Part shown: in pieces, positions 50,768 through 60,003 of the stretch
Layout: each line of letters starts with the position of its first letter
How positions within the stretch are numbered: the first letter of the stretch is position 1
Assembly: GCA_003151115.1 (NCBI GenBank)
Contig: PLWS01000005.1
Span: forward strand, 248,001 to 312,000
Length of the DNA: 64,000 nt
Direction: 5' to 3'
Source of the DNA: Vulcanimicrobiota bacterium
GTDB taxonomy: Bacteria > Vulcanimicrobiota > Vulcanimicrobiia > Vulcanimicrobiales > Vulcanimicrobiaceae
Notes under the pieces: model-generated
Seen by the model: only the letters and a program-made list of their open reading frames with translations
The model's database searches: none
Told to the model about the DNA's origin: nothing
Translations under genes and position numbers: made by a program

Positions 50768-52639
50768 CTATCGGAGCAGCGCGGAGATGTCTTGCGCGGG
50801 GAGCGGCGCGTGAAAATAAACGCCTTGCCCCGATGTACAACCCAGCGACATCAGCGTTTTAGCTTGCGTTTGCGTTTCGATGCCCTCGCCCGTGACGCGC
50901 AGACCGCATGCTTCACCTAATCCGACCAGAAGGCGCACGATTTGCTCGCCTTTCGGATCGGCGAGTGCGGCGATGAAACTTTGATCGATCTTAAACGAGT
51001 CGATGGGGAGCGAGGTGATGTATTGCAGCGAAGAATAGCCCGTGCCGAAATCGTCGATGCAGAGATCGACGCCGACGGCTTTAAGCGTGTCGAGAATACC
51101 GGCTGCGCGATGCTCGCTTTGCAGAATCGAGGTTTCCGTGATCTCGAGTGAGAGCATCTTCGGATCGACCGAATACGTGCGGGTCAGCTTCCGCAAGAAG
51201 TCAGGAAGACTCGGCTGCAGCACTTCTTGCACGGACAGATTCACATTCAGTCCGAGATTCGAATAGCCGGCCTGGTGCCAGCGCGCCAGGTCGCGGCACG
51301 CGGTGTCGAGCACGAACCGGCCGACGGGTTCCATCAGGCCCATCTCTTCGGCGAGCGGCAGAAACGCCGCCGGGGCGAGGTAGCCTTGCTCGGGATGATT
51401 CCAGCGCAGCAGCGCCTCGACGCATTCGATGTGGCGCGTATCGAGGTGAACGATCGGCTGATACATGACGACCAGCTGCCGCTCCTCGATCGCCTCGCGC
51501 AAATCGAGGCGTAACGAGAGGCGCTGAAGCGCCTCTTCGTGCATCGTCGGCGTAAAGATCGCATTGCGATCGCGGCCTTGGGTTTTTGCGCGGTACATCG
51601 CGGTTTCGGCGTCGCGTAGAACCTCCGCAATCGATGTATAGCCTTGATCGACCGAGACGACGCCGATGCTGGCGGTCATCGCGAGCGTACGTCCGGCCAT
51701 CGGATATGGCCGCCGCAACGTTTCGTGAATCGTGTCCAGCACGCTCTGCACCGCGGGGGCCGACGTTCCTGGAATCAGAACGGCGAACTTATCGCCGGCC
51801 ATTCGCGCGACCAGCGATCGTTCGTCGACGATCATGCGTAGGCGTTGTGCCGTTTCTTTGAGTACATCGTCCCCGGCGAGGTGTCCCAGGGTGTCGTTAA
51901 TCGCTTTGAATTCGTCGAGATCGAGATAGAGCACGCTGTGCGGCTCGCCTTCGCCGCGATGGACGGCCTCGAGTTTGCGCGCGAGCTGAAGCGAAAAAAC
52001 CGTGCGGTTGGGCAGCGCCGTCATCGAATCGTGCGTCGCTTCGTACTGAAGCCGGCTCTGCGAACGCGCGTTCACGAGCGCCAATCCCATGAGATTGACG
52101 AAGACTTGCATCGCGCGCAGCGTTTGCACGGCCGGAATCTCGCCGTTGAGCGGCCCGTCGGGCGACATATACCCGATCATCACGCCGTCGCGATCGTGCA
52201 GCGTCAGAACGAGCGCGTCGCGTTCCTGCCACTGATTGGGATATTGGCGCTTGGTTTCGTTCGGATTGAAACCCGTGTAGATCGATCGCTCCCATTCGGC
52301 ATCGCGTTCGGCCGGGAAGAAGTAGCAGTCGTCAAAAAACCGCACCGCGTGGCCGAGCATCGCGGCAAACGCTTCGCGGTCGACGTTTTCGTGCAGGCGC
52401 TCTTTGACGATCTCTTCCGGATAGCCGAGCATGACCCGGCGCTTCAGCTCGCCGTTGGGTTCCTCGGCAGCGACCATAGAAACGAAGCGCCAGCCGAAGA
52501 GTTCTTGCACGCCGCGGGCGAGCGACGTAAGCGCAGCGTCCAGGGTGGGCGCCTCCAAGACGTCGCGCGTGATTTCAAAGAGCCGCTCGAGATCGCTGAC
52601 CGAATCCGGGCGGCCCGAAACAGATCCGATCGGCTGCAT
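50768..52639 (-). CDS. GAF-GGDEF-EAL protein, likely c-di-GMP phosphodiesterase
   Basis: 623 residues in three parts: a GAF-like sensor (about 15-190), a GGDEF domain (205-370) and an EAL domain (385-620). The GGDEF signature reads RMAGDKFAVLI, so cyclase activity is probably lost. The EAL domain is intact: VEALLRWNHP, LEITETSIL, IDDFGTGYSSLQY, SFKIDQSFI and GEGIETQTQ carry the Glu, Asp-Asp and Lys needed to cleave c-di-GMP. No membrane segment, so it is cytosolic. The degenerate GGDEF may serve as a GTP-sensing regulator of the EAL domain, as in other such proteins. Confidence 0.9.
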   Translation of the reverse strand: MQPIGSVSGRPDSVSDLERLFEITRDVLEAPTLDAALTSLARGVQELFGWRFVSMVAAEEPNGELKRRVMLGYPEEIVKERLHENVDREAFAAMLGHAVRFFDDCYFFPAERDAEWERSIYTGFNPNETKRQYPNQWQERDALVLTLHDRDGVMIGYMSPDGPLNGEIPAVQTLRAMQVFVNLMGLALVNARSQSRLQYEATHDSMTALPNRTVFSLQLARKLEAVHRGEGEPHSVLYLDLDEFKAINDTLGHLAGDDVLKETAQRLRMIVDERSLVARMAGDKFAVLIPGTSAPAVQSVLDTIHETLRRPYPMAGRTLAMTASIGVVSVDQGYTSIAEVLRDAETAMYRAKTQGRDRNAIFTPTMHEEALQRLSLRLDLREAIEERQLVVMYQPIVHLDTRHIECVEALLRWNHPEQGYLAPAAFLPLAEEMGLMEPVGRFVLDTACRDLARWHQAGYSNLGLNVNLSVQEVLQPSLPDFLRKLTRTYSVDPKMLSLEITETSILQSEHRAAGILDTLKAVGVDLCIDDFGTGYSSLQYITSLPIDSFKIDQSFIAALADPKGEQIVRLLVGLGEACGLRVTGEGIETQTQAKTLMSLGCTSGQGVYFHAPLPAQDISALLR

Positions 52640-52674
52640 CGGTAGCCCCTACTTCCCGTCCGCAGGCGGGCTCC

Positions 52675-53445
52675 CTACCCGATGATGTGGCGGAAGACCA
52701 GAGCCGCTGCGGCGAGCATAAGCGCTACCGCCACCAGCACGAGCAAGAGCTGCGATTTGATGCGCAACGACAAGCGCGCGCCGGCCGGGCCTCCAAGCAC
52801 GCCGCCGATGGCGAGCGGCACAGCATCGTTCCAGCGGATGTCGTGCTGCACGACGTGCGTCAAGAATCCCAGCGGCGATGTCAGAATGATGCCGAAATGC
52901 GACGTCGCGCTGACGGCGTGTGCTGGAAGATCCGAGAAGTAAAGCAGCGACGGGACCAAAATGACGCCGCCGCCTACACCGAACAAACTCGAGATGAATC
53001 CGACTGCGAAACCGACTCCCAGCGCGCTTGGCCAAGGCATTCCTTTCAGCGAGCTTGTGTTCACCTCGCTTGCCGCGTCGGGCCTCCGCCGGTTGCGATT
53101 CAGAAAAATGTCCGCGGCGACGCCAACGAGCAAGACTGCGAACAACCAATCGAATAAGCGGGGCGAAGCATGTTTGACGGCGATAGCCCCAAGAACGCTT
53201 CCCGGAATTGCGCCCGCTCCGACGAACCAGCCGGTTCGGAGATGAACGCGCCGCTGCAGCAAATACGTCAGCGCGCCGCTGCCGCTATTCGTAATAACCA
53301 GCGCGAGCGAAGTTCCGGCGGCTTCGGCCGGAGGCAAATTCAAGAAGATCCGCAGGATCGGGACGACGATGAAGCCGCCGCCCAGGCCGACCATGGATCC
53401 GAATACGCTCGCGAAAAAACCAATGACAAATAGCCAGAGCATCAC
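52675..53445 (-). CDS. TauE/SafE-family membrane permease
   Basis: 256 residues with about eight hydrophobic helices in two similar halves: VFGSMVGLGGGFIVVPILR near residue 15 and SSLFGVGGGVILVPSLLYF near 152, the repeat typical of TauE/SafE proteins. The family exports sulfite or sulfoacetate or imports other anions; the substrate cannot be read here. It follows efp by 12 bases on the same strand and precedes the EAL gene. Confidence 0.88.
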   Translation of the reverse strand: MMLWLFVIGFFASVFGSMVGLGGGFIVVPILRIFLNLPPAEAAGTSLALVITNSGSGALTYLLQRRVHLRTGWFVGAGAIPGSVLGAIAVKHASPRLFDWLFAVLLVGVAADIFLNRNRRRPDAASEVNTSSLKGMPWPSALGVGFAVGFISSLFGVGGGVILVPSLLYFSDLPAHAVSATSHFGIILTSPLGFLTHVVQHDIRWNDAVPLAIGGVLGGPAGARLSLRIKSQLLLVLVAVALMLAAAALVFRHIIG

Positions 53446-53457
53446 GATGCTCTGGCT

Positions 53458-54015
53458 TCAGACTCTGCCGATGTAACGGCGATCGCGCGTGTCGATGCGG
53501 ATCACGTCGCCGGAATTAACGAACAGCGGCACGTTGACGACGGCGCCGGTTTCGAGCGTCGCCGGTTTTGTCGTGCCCTGCGCGGTGTCGCCTTTGAATC
53601 CAGGATCGGTTGTTTCGATGCGCAGCTCGACGTGCGCGGGCAAGTCGCAGCCGATCGGCACGCCGTCGTGAAGTTGTACTTCGACCATCATGCCGTCTTT
53701 GAGGAAATCCGCGGGCCCGCCGATCAGATCGCGTTGGAGCGTGACGTTCTCGAACGTCTCCTTGTCCATGAAGTGGTAACCTTCGGAGTCGTTGTAAAGC
53801 ATCTGCATCTCACGGTTGTCGACCGTGGCGCGTTCGAGTTTTTCACCGGCACGAAAGGTGCGCTCGACAGTCGATCCGGTCTTGACGTTCTTCATCCGCG
53901 TGCGTACGAAGGCGGAGCCCTTGCCGGGCTTGACGTGCTGAAACTCGATGACCGTCCAGAGTTGGCCTTCAACGACGATCGTAATGCCGTTGCGCAGGTC
54001 GTTTGAAGAAATCAT
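53458..54015 (-). CDS. efp: Elongation factor P
   Basis: 185 residues with all three EF-P domains. EF-P enters the ribosome E site and helps with polyproline stretches. The loop HVKPGKGSAFVRTRMKN carries Lys32, the residue modified in many bacteria, and the C-terminal domain ends SGDVIRIDTRDRRYIGRV. The genome has Pro-rich proteins (for example 18601-19506 and 19625-21001) that would need it. No modification gene is nearby. It follows plsY by 33 bases. Confidence 0.97.
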   Translation of the reverse strand: MISSNDLRNGITIVVEGQLWTVIEFQHVKPGKGSAFVRTRMKNVKTGSTVERTFRAGEKLERATVDNREMQMLYNDSEGYHFMDKETFENVTLQRDLIGGPADFLKDGMMVEVQLHDGVPIGCDLPAHVELRIETTDPGFKGDTAQGTTKPATLETGAVVNVPLFVNSGDVIRIDTRDRRYIGRV

Positions 54016-54048
54016 GACTGGGCCATACGCAGCTTGGTTTGCCGAGCC

Positions 54049-54636
54049 CTACAGTTTGATGGCGTTTTCGCGGCCGGCAAGCAGCCGGGCGATATTTTCC
54101 CGGTGCGTATATAGAATGAAGGCGGCCGCGCAGATGCCGTAGGCCGTGAACCACGGATCGCGCGTGAAATACCACAATGCGATCGCGGCCAGCACGCTTC
54201 CGAGCATCGACCCAACCGAGGAGTATCGTGTCAGGAGCGTGCCCAGAACCCAGCCGCCAATTGCCACGAACCCGGCGGCCGGGCACAGAGCAAAAATCGC
54301 GCCGAACGACGTTGCCACGCCTTTGCCGCCCTTCCAGCCTAGCCAAGGCGAAAGGCAATGTCCGATGACCGCGGCCAGCGCAACGGCGGCGGCGCCGTAT
54401 GGCGGCAGAAGATGGAAATAGAGAACAAGAAACGGCGGGAGAAAGCCCTTGAATGCGTCGAGCAGCAGTACCGCGACCGCGCCGCCTTTTCCGATCGTGC
54501 GCATGGCATTCATCGCGCCGATGTTTCCGCTGCCCGACTTCCGGATGTCGGTTCTAAAAAACGCGACGCCGATCAGATAGCCGAAGGGAATCGAGCCGAC
54601 CAAAAACGCTGCGAGAGCGAAGAGAACGAGCGTCAT
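54049..54636 (-). CDS. plsY: PlsY, acyl-phosphate glycerol-3-phosphate acyltransferase
   Basis: 195-residue inner-membrane enzyme of phospholipid synthesis with about five membrane helices. It moves an acyl group from acyl phosphate to glycerol-3-phosphate. The conserved loops are GSIPFGYLIG, KSGSGNIGAMNAMRTIG (normally SGNxGATN; the Thr is Met here), GHCLSPWLGWKGGKGVATSFG and HRENIARLLAGREN. The ATG overlaps the der stop by four bases, a common gene pairing. Confidence 0.93.
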   Translation of the reverse strand: MTLVLFALAAFLVGSIPFGYLIGVAFFRTDIRKSGSGNIGAMNAMRTIGKGGAVAVLLLDAFKGFLPPFLVLYFHLLPPYGAAAVALAAVIGHCLSPWLGWKGGKGVATSFGAIFALCPAAGFVAIGGWVLGTLLTRYSSVGSMLGSVLAAIALWYFTRDPWFTAYGICAAAFILYTHRENIARLLAGRENAIKL

Positions 54637-55982
54637 TCCCGAGTCTCCCGCGTGCGCTCCCGGAACTGGAGCGTGAGCGGCACGCCTTCAAAATCGAAGT
54701 TCTTCCGGATGGTGTTTTCCAGGAAGCGCCGGTACGACGTCTGCACCAGTTTCGGATCGTTGACGTGAAAAACGAAAAGCGGTGGATGTACGCCCGGCTG
54801 CGAGGCGTAGAGTATCTTCACGGGCTTGCCGCCGGGCGCGGGAGGCGGATGCGCGAGCGCCGCGTCGCGCACGATGGCATTTAGCTTCGCCGTCGGCACG
54901 TGGCGGTCCAAATTCTCGGCGACGCGCGTGACCACCGGCATCAGGCTTCCGAGGCGTCGCTGTGTTTTGGCCGATAGAAACGCCACCGGCGCAAAACGCG
55001 CGAACGGCAACTGCTCGTGGATCACGGTCGTGAGCTCGTTCTGACTGTACTCACCCTGTTCGCGCGCGAGGTCCCACTTGTTTCCCACCAGGATCAGACC
55101 TTTACGCTCCTCGAGGATCAATCCGGCCAGGCGGCGCTCTTGGGCGAGAATGCCTTGCATCGTATCGAAGAGCAGGATGGCGATGTCGCACCGCGCGATT
55201 GCGCCGAGCGAGCGCAGCGCGGCATAGTATTCGATGGCGCCGTGCGCCTTCGGTTTACTGCGCAGTCCCGCCGTGTCGATAAGCCGTAGGCGGCGATCCT
55301 GATACGTGTAGATCGAATCGATCGCGTCGCGCGTCGTTCCGGGGACATCGGATACGACCGAACGTTCGGATCCGATAAGCGCGTTCAGCAAGGAACTCTT
55401 GCCGACGTTGGGGCGGCCGACGATCGCGATCGCCAGCTCGCCCGAGTTGTCTTCGGCAGACGCCTCCGGCGGCAATCGCTCGACGACACGATCCAGTAAA
55501 TCGCCGGTGCCTTCGCCGTGAATCGCCGAGACGGCGAGCGGCTCGCCGAAACCGAGTTTGGCGAACTCCGCGTACATTGCGGCGAGCGCACTCGGAGACT
55601 CGGCTTTGTTGGCAGCAAGGATGACGGGGCGGCGCGTTTTGCGCAAGATTTTCGCGACGTCGTCATCGACGGGATTGCGTCCCGTGGCCGCGTCAACGAC
55701 AAAGAGAATGACGTCGGCTTCTTGCGCGGCCGCTTCGGCTTGCTTTTGCGTCGCGGCAATGGCGTCGTCGGGATCTTTTTCGGCGGTCGGATCGATACCG
55801 GCCGTGTCGACCAAACTGAACGTGCGGCCGCGCCATTCGCACAAGCCATACAAGCGGTCGCGGGTCACGCCCGGCGTGTCTTCCACGATCGCCATGCGCT
55901 GCCCGATCAGCCGGTTGAAGAGCGCGCTCTTGCCGACGTTCGGCCGCCCGACAATAGCTACGGTCGCGGGATGAAGTTGCAC
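54633..55982 (-). CDS. der: Der (EngA), double-GTPase ribosome assembly factor
   Basis: 449 residues with two tandem GTPase domains and a KH-like C-terminal domain. G1 motifs are GRPNVGKSALFN near residue 12 and GRPNVGKSSLLN near 190; the G3 (DTAG) and G4 (NKAE, NKWD) motifs are present in both. It acts in 50S subunit assembly. I use the GTG at 55982, just before HPATVAIVGRP; an upstream ATG would reach into the divergent miaB start. First gene of the der-plsY-efp run. Confidence 0.95.
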   Translation of the reverse strand: MQLHPATVAIVGRPNVGKSALFNRLIGQRMAIVEDTPGVTRDRLYGLCEWRGRTFSLVDTAGIDPTAEKDPDDAIAATQKQAEAAAQEADVILFVVDAATGRNPVDDDVAKILRKTRRPVILAANKAESPSALAAMYAEFAKLGFGEPLAVSAIHGEGTGDLLDRVVERLPPEASAEDNSGELAIAIVGRPNVGKSSLLNALIGSERSVVSDVPGTTRDAIDSIYTYQDRRLRLIDTAGLRSKPKAHGAIEYYAALRSLGAIARCDIAILLFDTMQGILAQERRLAGLILEERKGLILVGNKWDLAREQGEYSQNELTTVIHEQLPFARFAPVAFLSAKTQRRLGSLMPVVTRVAENLDRHVPTAKLNAIVRDAALAHPPPAPGGKPVKILYASQPGVHPPLFVFHVNDPKLVQTSYRRFLENTIRKNFDFEGVPLTLQFRERTRETRE

Positions 55983-56037
55983 CGCCGGAGGGTTCCGCCG
56001 CACTCGGGGTATTCCCGCGGCCGTTGCCGAACAGGCG

Positions 56038-57447
56038 ATGCCCGTGGCGAGCATCTACATCGAAACACACGGCTGCCAAATGAACGAGGCCGATTCGCAG
56101 TATATAGCGGATCGCGCGGCGTCGGCCGGCTATGCCGTGGCGGAGCGGGCAGAAGACGCCAACGTCGTTATTCTCAACACGTGCACCGTTCGCGACAACG
56201 CCGAACGGCGGGCGTACGGTCGCATGGGTCATTTCAAGTCGCTCAAGAAGGCGCATCCGGCGCTGAAGCTCGTCGTCACCGGCTGCTTGGCGGAGCAAGA
56301 TCGCGATCGCATGCAGCGCATCGCGCCGCACGTCGACGCAGTCTTTGGCACGTCGGAACTGGCGCAGCTCGGGGACGCGATTACGCGCTGGCGCGAAGAG
56401 TTTGCCGCAACCGAAGTCAGCGAAGAGCTGGCGCTGCGCATCCCGATCGGTGGCTCGCCCGATTGCGTGGCGGGCGCGTTTTCGCCGCTGCGCGGATTCG
56501 TAACGGTGCAGCGCGGCTGTTCGTACTATTGCACGTTTTGCATTGTGCCCCACGTGCGCGGCCGTTTCGATCACCGCCCGATGAACGACGTCCTGAGTGA
56601 GGCGCAGCAGCGCATTTCCGAAGGGGCGCGCGAGATCATGCTCGTCGGCCAAACGGTCAACGCGTACCGCGATCCGGCGAACGGTGACGACTTCGGTGCG
56701 CTCTGCTCTTCCGTCGCGCAGATTCCGGGTTTGGAGCGGCTTGCGTTCATCTCGCCGCATCCCAAAGATTTCACGCGCGAGATGCTGCGCGAACTCTCGC
56801 AGATTCCGCAGCTCAATCCGCGAATACATTTACCGGTGCAATCGGCGAGCGACCCGATGCTGCGGCGAATGAATCGCAAGTACACTTTCGGCCAATTCAT
56901 GGAGAGGGTCGAGTGGATTCGGGAGTTCTTCCCCCAAGCGGCCATCACGACCGATTTCATCGTTGGATTTCCCAGCGAGACCGAACGAGATTTTCAAGCC
57001 ACGCTGGACTGCGTTCGCACCGGCCTCTTTGCCAACGCCTATATGTTCATCTACTCGAAACGGAGCGGCACGCCGGCGGCGCATTGGGAGCAGGTTGAGC
57101 CCGCCGTGGCAAGCGAGCGCCACGCGCGGCTGGCCGAAGCGCAGAACGCCGTGGCGCGCGCTTATCATGAGGGGAAGATCGGTAAGCAATTCCGCGCGCT
57201 CGTGCAAGGCGTCTCGAAGAAAGACCGATCGAAGCTCGCTGCCAAGACGCTCGACAACGTCACGGCGATCGTCCCGCAGCCGCCGGATTACGACGAGCGC
57301 CTCTACGCGCTCGAACCGTGGCTCGACGTCCGAGTCGATTCGGCCCACGTGTGGGGGTGCAGCGGGACGATTGTGGGGCGTGCGCGGCGCTTCCCGGATC
57401 GCGGTTTGGCGGTCAAACCTGCGTTAATAAACTTGCTCACAGCGTAG
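56038..57447 (+). CDS. miaB: MiaB, tRNA methylthiotransferase
   Basis: 469-residue radical SAM enzyme that converts i6A37 to ms2i6A37 in tRNA. The N-terminal cluster cysteines are Cys13 (ETHGCQMN), Cys49 (NTCTVRDNAE) and Cys83 (TGCLAEQ); the radical SAM triad is Cys161, Cys165 and Cys168 (RGCSYYCTFCIVPH). A TRAM domain closes the protein. With MiaA in the same operon it completes the modification pathway. ATG start, 55 bases from divergent der. Confidence 0.95.
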   Translation: MPVASIYIETHGCQMNEADSQYIADRAASAGYAVAERAEDANVVILNTCTVRDNAERRAYGRMGHFKSLKKAHPALKLVVTGCLAEQDRDRMQRIAPHVDAVFGTSELAQLGDAITRWREEFAATEVSEELALRIPIGGSPDCVAGAFSPLRGFVTVQRGCSYYCTFCIVPHVRGRFDHRPMNDVLSEAQQRISEGAREIMLVGQTVNAYRDPANGDDFGALCSSVAQIPGLERLAFISPHPKDFTREMLRELSQIPQLNPRIHLPVQSASDPMLRRMNRKYTFGQFMERVEWIREFFPQAAITTDFIVGFPSETERDFQATLDCVRTGLFANAYMFIYSKRSGTPAAHWEQVEPAVASERHARLAEAQNAVARAYHEGKIGKQFRALVQGVSKKDRSKLAAKTLDNVTAIVPQPPDYDERLYALEPWLDVRVDSAHVWGCSGTIVGRARRFPDRGLAVKPALINLLTA

Positions 57448-57454
57448 TCGCAAG

Positions 57455-57463
57455 TTATCCACA
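57455..57463 (+). other. DnaA-box-like 9-mer ahead of mutS
   Basis: TTATCCACA, an exact match to the DnaA box consensus, is in the 41-base gap between miaB and mutS. A single copy is expected about every other window of this size by chance, and no cluster is present. Confidence 0.25.
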
Positions 57464-57488
57464 GCCCGTCTCCCGAAATGCGCGGAGC

Positions 57489-60002
57489 GTGAGCGAGCGG
57501 TATTCACCGATGCTCGAGCAGTACTTTGGGATGAAAGCCCGTCATCCCGAAGCCATTTTGCTTTCGCGTGTCGGTGATTTTTATGAAGCCTATGGTGAGG
57601 ACGCCGAACGGATCGCGCCCGCGCTTTCGATTGCGCTCACGTCAAAAGAAGCCGGCAGCGGACAACGCATCGCGATGGCGGGCGTGCCGCATCATGCGCT
57701 CTCGCAATACTTAGCGCGGCTCGTCGCGCAGCGCTACATCGTTGCGCTGGCCGAGCAGCTCGAGGTGCCGCAGCCGAATAAGCTCGTGCGCCGCGACGTC
57801 GTGCGCATCGTCACCCCCGGCACGCTGATCGAAGATCAGCTGCTTGACGGAAAACAGAATAACTATTTGGCGGCCATTACGTCGGTTGACGATACGTTCG
57901 GGCTCGCCTACGCGGATGTTTCGACGGGACTCTGCGCCGCGACGGCGCTTTCGGGTGAAGCGGCATTCGAAGAACTGCTGGCCGAGATCGGACGGATTGG
58001 CCCGGCGGAAATTGTGGCGGACGTGCCGCCGGGGTTGCGCGCGAACCTTTCGCTGACGCTCGAGAGTTCGGGAGTGCGCGTCGCCGCGCCGGCGCTCTGC
58101 TCGGTCGAAACGCGCGACCGCCGGTCGATCGAAGGCTTTTCTCTCGACGAAGCGCTCGCAATGCACCGCGCGCTCGATGCGGTGGTTGGATTCGTGCGCC
58201 GTTCCGGGGTCCCTTCGCCAAGCTCAGGACAGGCTCACGTTCAAGATCATATGGATGGAAGCACGCTGCGCCCGCCCGATTTCTACCGGTACCGCACGTT
58301 CTTGGCGCTCGATCCGAATACGCGCAAGAATCTCGAGCTCGTAAAAGCGCTGGGCGCAAATCCGAAAGCCACGCTGCAGGCGACGCTCGACAAGTGCGCG
58401 ACCTCGATGGGTTCGCGGCTTTTGGCGCGCTGGATTCTGGCGCCGCTCGTTGACGCCGAAGCGATCGGCAAGCGTCAAGACGCCATCGCGGCGCTCATCG
58501 CCGAGCACGTCAGACGAGAATCGATGCAAGAGCTGCTGCGCGGCTGCTTCGATCTCGAGCGCATCTCGCAGAAGGTGCGCTTCAAGCGCGCGCTGGCGCG
58601 CGATTTGGCGTCGCTGCGCCGAACGCTGGACACCTTGCGCCCGCTGCGCCAGGTCACACCGCCGGCATTGCATTCCTATGCGGAGCGCATGGGCGACTTC
58701 GAGGATATGCTGGCGGATTTGCAGATGACGCTCGTCGACGAGCCGCCCGCGCAGCTCGCGGACGGCGGCGTCATACGTGCCGCTGCGAGCGCCGAGCTCG
58801 CCGAATGCGTGAGCCTGCGGACCGACGCGCGGGCGAAACTTTCAGAACTCGAGGAGCGCGAACGCGAGCGCACCGGCATCAAGACGCTGAAGATCAAGTA
58901 CGTCAGCACCTTCGGATATGCCATCGAAATCGGCAGGGCGCACGCGGCAAACGTGCCGCCCGATTACGTTCGCAAGCAAACGCTGACGACCGGTGAGCGC
59001 TACACGACCCCGGAGCTCAAAGAGCTCGAGATCGCCATCTCGACGGCGCAGTCGCGACAACTGCGGCTCGAAGAGCAACTCTTCGGCGAGCTCGTCGACC
59101 GGATTGCGGCGCGGATCGAGGATCTGCTGGCGGCGGGTGAGGCGCTGGCCGAAGTCGATGCACTCGCGTCGCTCGCGCAATGCGCGGCGGAACGCGGTTA
59201 CGTTCGGCCGGAGTTCGTGCCGGAAAGCATCGTCGAGTTCAAAGACGGCCGACATCCCGTGATGGAAGCGATTCTGCAAACCAATTTCGTGCCGAACGAC
59301 TTGCACTTGCGCGAAGGCGAGCACCGCTTCGTGTTGCTGACCGGGCCCAACATGGGCGGCAAATCGACGTACCTGCGCCAGGCGGCACTGCTGACGATCA
59401 TGGCGCAGATCGGTTCGTTCGTGCCGGCCAAGGTGGCGCGACTCGGCATCGTCGATCGCATTTTCACGCGCATCGGCGCGGGCGACGATCTCGCCTCGGG
59501 GCAATCTACGTTTTATATCGAGATGGCTGAGGCCGCGAACATTCTGCGCCGCTGCACGCGGAGTAGTCTGCTGCTGATCGACGAGGTGGGGCGCGGTACC
59601 GGCACGATCGACGGCTTGTCGATCGCGCAGGCGATCTGCGAGTTCTTGCTGGGGCTGGAAGACCAAGCGCCGCTCGTTCTCTTTGCGACGCACTTTCACG
59701 AGTTGGTCGCGCTGGCCGAACACTGGAAGCTCGTTGCAAACTATCACGTCACGGCCGTCGAGAAAACCGGCGCCGACGGCGGTCCGGTCTTTTCGCACCG
59801 CGTGCTGGCGGGAAGCACGTCGCGTTCGTTCGGCATCGAAGTGGGCCGCATGGCGGGCTTGCCGGATGCAGTGGTCGAGCGCGCGCAAGAAATTGCCGAC
59901 GCGCTTTCCGGCAAGGCCGACGTCGAAGAGCAGGTTCCGCTGCGGCGCCGCCTGCCGAAGATCGTTCCCGCCGAGCGGCAGTTGACGTTTCTCGACCCGT
60001 AA
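57489..60002 (+). CDS. mutS: MutS mismatch-recognition ATPase
   Basis: 837 residues. The mismatch domain begins with SPMLEQYFGMKARHPEAILLSRVGDFYEAYGEDA, shown by the key parts MLEQYF and GDFYEAYG; the Phe-x-Glu for mismatch binding lies in that segment. The ATPase has Walker A GPNMGGKST near residue 619 and the DEVGRGTGTIDGLSIA signature. Between the second domain and LRPPDFYRYRTFLALD (residues about 238-258) there is extra sequence read from a short copy of the interspersed repeat. GTG start giving SERYSPML. Core of a miaB-mutS-mutL-miaA-hfq string. Confidence 0.95.
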   Translation: MSERYSPMLEQYFGMKARHPEAILLSRVGDFYEAYGEDAERIAPALSIALTSKEAGSGQRIAMAGVPHHALSQYLARLVAQRYIVALAEQLEVPQPNKLVRRDVVRIVTPGTLIEDQLLDGKQNNYLAAITSVDDTFGLAYADVSTGLCAATALSGEAAFEELLAEIGRIGPAEIVADVPPGLRANLSLTLESSGVRVAAPALCSVETRDRRSIEGFSLDEALAMHRALDAVVGFVRRSGVPSPSSGQAHVQDHMDGSTLRPPDFYRYRTFLALDPNTRKNLELVKALGANPKATLQATLDKCATSMGSRLLARWILAPLVDAEAIGKRQDAIAALIAEHVRRESMQELLRGCFDLERISQKVRFKRALARDLASLRRTLDTLRPLRQVTPPALHSYAERMGDFEDMLADLQMTLVDEPPAQLADGGVIRAAASAELAECVSLRTDARAKLSELEERERERTGIKTLKIKYVSTFGYAIEIGRAHAANVPPDYVRKQTLTTGERYTTPELKELEIAISTAQSRQLRLEEQLFGELVDRIAARIEDLLAAGEALAEVDALASLAQCAAERGYVRPEFVPESIVEFKDGRHPVMEAILQTNFVPNDLHLREGEHRFVLLTGPNMGGKSTYLRQAALLTIMAQIGSFVPAKVARLGIVDRIFTRIGAGDDLASGQSTFYIEMAEAANILRRCTRSSLLLIDEVGRGTGTIDGLSIAQAICEFLLGLEDQAPLVLFATHFHELVALAEHWKLVANYHVTAVEKTGADGGPVFSHRVLAGSTSRSFGIEVGRMAGLPDAVVERAQEIADALSGKADVEEQVPLRRRLPKIVPAERQLTFLDP
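58209..58235. repeat. Short interspersed repeat copy D, inside mutS
   Basis: GTCCCTTCGCCAAGCTCAGG followed by ACAGGC resembles the joined ends of the longer repeats, as at 21697-21717. It is translated in frame as GVPSPSSGQAH in a MutS linker where most MutS proteins have a shorter loop. Confidence 0.6.
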
Positions 60003-60003
60003 C

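Noticed and set aside
57455-57463. DnaA box as sign of a replication origin
   Set aside because: Only one box is present, with no AT-rich stretch and no dnaA/dnaN nearby. A 9-base match is expected by chance about once in two windows of this size.
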